A stretch of DNA of 8,519 bases from an uncultured Eubacteriales bacterium. Its GTDB lineage: Bacteria > Bacillota > Clostridia > Lachnospirales > Bianqueaceae. Positions 6,483 through 8,519 of this stretch are shown here, piece by piece. Both the position numbers and the translations under genes were made by a program. Below the pieces are notes generated by a model that was given only the letters and a program-made list of their open reading frames with translations, was not told the DNA's origin and searched no databases. Within the stretch, counting starts at the first letter, position 1. Each line of letters opens with the position of its first letter. The stretch spans positions 1-8,519 of the forward strand of contig CABUPM010000088.1 of assembly GCA_902493345.1 (NCBI GenBank), in the 5' to 3' direction.

Positions 6483-7007
6483 ATGGAAGTAAAAAAGAGT
6501 GAGCTGCAGTTTGACGGTAAAATCTTAAAAGTATATAAGGATCAGGTGCTTTTGGATAACGGAATGGAAGTTACACGGGAAGTGGTCCGCCATCACGGAG
6601 CGGCGGCAGTGGTTCCGGTGACAGAGAACGGAGAAGTCATCTTGGTAAAGCAATACCGATATGCGGTGGGCCGAGAGATGCTGGAGATTCCGGCAGGCCT
6701 TCTGGAGCCGGGAGAAAAGATGGAAGAGTGCGCTGCCAGAGAGACTGAAGAGGAGACGGGATTCCGTCCGTTGGAGATTACGCATCTGTTTGATTTTTAT
6801 TCTTCACCCGGGTATTGCACAGAATGCGTAGGAGTCTACGCGGCGAAGCATCTGATGCCCAGTCAGCAGCATCTGGATCCCGATGAAGATGTAGAGGTAG
6901 AGATTTTGCCGCTCGAAGAAGCCGTAGATAAGATCCGCAGCGGAGAGATTGTGGATGGAAAAACAGTGGCGGCGATTATGAGCGTTTCGGCACAGTCCTT
7001 GATCTAA
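6483..7007 (+). CDS. nudF: Nudix hydrolase, ADP-ribose pyrophosphatase type
   Basis: A 174-residue soluble protein with a full Nudix box G-x5-E-x7-R-E-x2-E-E-x-G at residues 72-93 (starting AGLLEPGE, ending RETEEETG). This is the Mg2+-binding catalytic helix. Flanking sequences typical of ADP-ribose pyrophosphatases (NudF/YqkG group) are VKQYRYAVGREMLEIPAG before the box and YSSPGYCTE after it. The proline about 15 residues after the box supports ADP-ribose specificity over nucleoside triphosphates. Such enzymes split ADP-ribose to AMP and ribose-5-phosphate, clearing a reactive NAD breakdown product. ATG 6483 lies 9 bases after the proC stop with GAGG at 6472-6475 as ribosome binding site, so the two are probably co-transcribed. 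The family is clear; exact substrate is inferred. Confidence 0.88.
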   Translation: MEVKKSELQFDGKILKVYKDQVLLDNGMEVTREVVRHHGAAAVVPVTENGEVILVKQYRYAVGREMLEIPAGLLEPGEKMEECAARETEEETGFRPLEITHLFDFYSSPGYCTECVGVYAAKHLMPSQQHLDPDEDVEVEILPLEEAVDKIRSGEIVDGKTVAAIMSVSAQSLI

Positions 7008-7023
7008 AGGAATGAGGCAGGAT

Positions 7024-7065
7024 CCCCCGGCATAAGTATGATTACAAAAAGCCGGGGGTATTTTT
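7024..7065 (+). terminator. Rho-independent terminator between the Nudix gene and yqfC
   Basis: CCCCCGGC (7024-7031) pairs perfectly with GCCGGGGG (7051-7058) across a 19-base A/T-rich loop. The sequence TATTTTT (7059-7065) follows and touches the ATG of yqfC. The stem is 8 bp, all G-C. It begins 16 bases after the Nudix stop. The T tract is short and interrupted, so termination may be partial. Confidence 0.8.
7054..7058 (+). promoter_or_regulatory. yqfC ribosome binding site inside the terminator stem
   Basis: GGGGG at 7054-7058 is the only purine-rich block at a suitable distance (7 bases) from ATG 7066. It is the 3' arm of the terminator stem, so in a read-through transcript it would be base-paired and hidden. 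No alternative Shine-Dalgarno element is present in the seven bases between stem and start codon. Confidence 0.5.
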
Positions 7066-7332
7066 ATGTCCAGAAGAGAGCGGGTTGTACGGGCCCTGGG
7101 ACTGCCGGAGGATGTGATATTGAATATTCCGCAGGCCGAAATGTCCGGAAATGGTCATTTGCATTTGGACCATTATCAGAGGATTCTGGAATTCAATGAA
7201 GAACTGGTCGTTCTACAGACCTCGCAGGGAGTTTGGAGAGTCGAGGGCAAGGATCTGCAGATCCGCTTCGCCAAATCCGGGGAGTTGGATATTGAAGGAG
7301 ATTTTTCCAATATACAGCCGGGAAGGAGATAA
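7066..7332 (+). CDS. yqfC: YabP/YqfC family sporulation protein
   Basis: An 88-residue protein of the YabP/YqfC family. Visible features are a basic N-terminus (SRRERVVRALGLPEDV), the family block VILNIPQAEMSGNGHLHLDHY (around 17-37, with the N-G-x-L-H-L-D core) and a central beta-rich part YQRILEFNEELVVL. The end, VEGKDLQIR followed by ELDIEGDFSNI, carries the typical G-x-(D/E)-L and I-E-G-x motifs. It lacks a signal peptide or membrane segment. In Bacillus the yqfCD pair is under the mother-cell factor sigma-E; the biochemical role is not established. The gene starts directly at the end of a terminator hairpin and ends two bases before yqfD, whose ribosome binding site lies in its last codons. 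The pairing with yqfD supports the assignment. Confidence 0.88.
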   Translation: MSRRERVVRALGLPEDVILNIPQAEMSGNGHLHLDHYQRILEFNEELVVLQTSQGVWRVEGKDLQIRFAKSGELDIEGDFSNIQPGRR

Positions 7333-7334
7333 GT

Positions 7335-8519
7335 ATGAGCGGATCCGTAAAGCGGTTTATGAAGGGACAGACTCGGGTTCGGATCGAGGGCAGCGGCGTG
7401 CTGCGCTGTCTGAATCTCCTATTGGGGAAAGAGGCGGAAGTCCGGGGAGCCAGGCGGCAGGAGAATGGACTGGAGTTATGGGTCGATACAGACAAACTCG
7501 GAGAGCTGGAGCGATGCGCACAGAAAAGCGGCTGTAGGGTAGAAGTAGTAAGAGCGGAAGGATTTCCCAAATGGAGAAAGAGCTATGGAAACCGATATGG
7601 GTTTCTGGCAGGAATCCTATTGGCGGTCGCTGTTATGTTCTTTTTAAACTGCTATATTTGGCGGCTGGATATCCGGGGAAACGAAAGCGTCTCTGATGCG
7701 GAGGTAATACGCCGGTTGAAAGAATACGGGTTGGGAGAGGGCGTCTGGAAGAGCGGAAAGGATCTGGAAAAGATCAAGAACGAACTTCTTCTGCAATATC
7801 CGGAGTGGGCGTGGCTCTCCCTGAGCATTGAAGGGGCGACACTGGAGGTGCGTCTGGAAGAAGCGACGGCGCCGCCGGAGATACAACAGGAAGGAAGTCC
7901 GTCGGATCTTGTAGCGGATCAGGAAGGCATCATCTATTCGATCGTGACAAAACATGGAAAACCGCAGGTGCGGGCCGGAGATGTAGTGCGTACGGGCGAT
8001 GTGCTGATTTCTGGTACAATGGAGTTTGAAAAAGAAGACGGAACGACCGGATATCGCTACACACAGGCACAGGGAGATGTATATGCGGCGCGGACGGAAT
8101 ATCTGGAAGCGGAGGTGTCTGAGAATTATATGGAAAAGATCTATACGGGAGATCGTGTAAGCGAACTCTGGCTATTGCATGACGGTCAGGCTATCTGTCT
8201 GTACCATCCCTTTCGAAATCTTGAAAATACGGATTGCCTGGAGGAGATGCCGGGAGCCGGATTTTCCAATTTTTTGGAGAAACTTCCCATCCTTCCACAT
8301 ATCAGACTTCTGCGGAGGACGTATTTCTTTTATGAAACAGTTCCGCGTACTTACCGAGAGGATCAGATGAAAGTGTTGCTGAATGCTTCTTTACAGAAAC
8401 AAAAAGAAGCGCTTGTTAGCGACTGCGGAGCGGAGATCTTGGAGGAGAAGACGCAGTACACGGAGTGGGAACAGGGGATACGCGGCATATTGGAAGTAAA
8501 GCTTCTGCAGAGGATCGGC
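7335..8519 (+). CDS. yqfD: Sporulation protein YqfD, 3' end missing
   Basis: The frame stays open from ATG 7335 to the right edge, 395 codons; Bacillus YqfD is about 400 residues, so only a few codons should be missing. AAGGAG (7323-7328) lies 6 bases before the ATG, inside the end of yqfC. Order of parts: a mixed N-terminal domain (1-80) with RVRIEGSGVLRCLN; one membrane helix (about 90-108, FLAGILLAVAVMFFLNCYIW); a segment WRLDIRGNESVSDAEVIRRL to VRLEEA (109-176) resembling a POTRA/FtsQ-like unit; then DQEGIIYSIVTKHG with VRAGDVVRTGDVLISG (195-227), which resembles half of a biotinyl/lipoyl-like barrel-sandwich hybrid, and QGDVYAART (246-254) as a possible second half. A long C-terminal region (255-395) includes a likely helix at 341-360. 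The family is required for normal sporulation in Bacillus under sigma-E; its molecular role is unknown. Confidence 0.88.
   Translation, partial: MSGSVKRFMKGQTRVRIEGSGVLRCLNLLLGKEAEVRGARRQENGLELWVDTDKLGELERCAQKSGCRVEVVRAEGFPKWRKSYGNRYGFLAGILLAVAVMFFLNCYIWRLDIRGNESVSDAEVIRRLKEYGLGEGVWKSGKDLEKIKNELLLQYPEWAWLSLSIEGATLEVRLEEATAPPEIQQEGSPSDLVADQEGIIYSIVTKHGKPQVRAGDVVRTGDVLISGTMEFEKEDGTTGYRYTQAQGDVYAARTEYLEAEVSENYMEKIYTGDRVSELWLLHDGQAICLYHPFRNLENTDCLEEMPGAGFSNFLEKLPILPHIRLLRRTYFFYETVPRTYREDQMKVLLNASLQKQKEALVSDCGAEILEEKTQYTEWEQGIRGILEVKLLQRIG

Noticed and set aside
7151..7537. Open frame on the + strand spanning the yqfC-yqfD junction
   Set aside because: It crosses two well-supported genes in a different frame and its translation shows no family features.

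Overview
This window is an ordinary chromosomal stretch of a spore-forming, Gram-positive member of the Clostridia, most likely Lachnospiraceae-like. That placement rests on the gene order rimO-pgsA-cinA-recA-recX-rny, a yqfC-yqfD sporulation pair, strong AAGGAGG-type ribosome binding sites, GTG and TTG starts, and roughly balanced base composition by eye. All ten genes read on the + strand. There is no mobile element, CRISPR array, rRNA or tRNA, and no stretch above 300 bases without a gene.

Layout. (1) Positions 1-3941 form a tightly packed run: the 3' end of rimO (ribosomal protein S12 methylthiotransferase), pgsA (phosphatidylglycerophosphate synthase), cinA (two-domain NMN deamidase/competence-damage protein), recA and recX. 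Neighbours overlap or are separated by at most 37 bases, so they are probably co-transcribed; a weak extended -10 promoter may boost recA. (2) A clean sigma-A-like promoter (TTGACA, 17 bases, TAGAAT) at 3955-3983 drives rny (RNase Y), which starts at TTG and ends at a rho-independent terminator at 5602-5653. (3) proC (pyrroline-5-carboxylate reductase) and a Nudix ADP-ribose pyrophosphatase gene follow as a pair 9 bases apart. The terminator ends 16 bases before the proC start codon, leaving no room for a separate promoter. (4) A second terminator hairpin at 7024-7065 abuts the start codon of yqfC, and its 3' arm appears to supply the yqfC Shine-Dalgarno sequence. yqfD follows and runs off the right edge; it is open for 395 codons, close to full family length.

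Functionally the window joins housekeeping tasks: ribosome modification, phospholipid synthesis, NAD-related repair and salvage (CinA, Nudix), homologous recombination and its modulator (RecA, RecX), mRNA decay (RNase Y), proline synthesis and forespore/mother-cell envelope development (YqfC, YqfD). I found no undescribed multi-gene system. The points most worth a second look are regulatory: the terminator that doubles as a ribosome-binding-site lock in front of yqfC, the terminator placed against proC, the missing SOS box in front of recA, and the domain make-up of YqfD.
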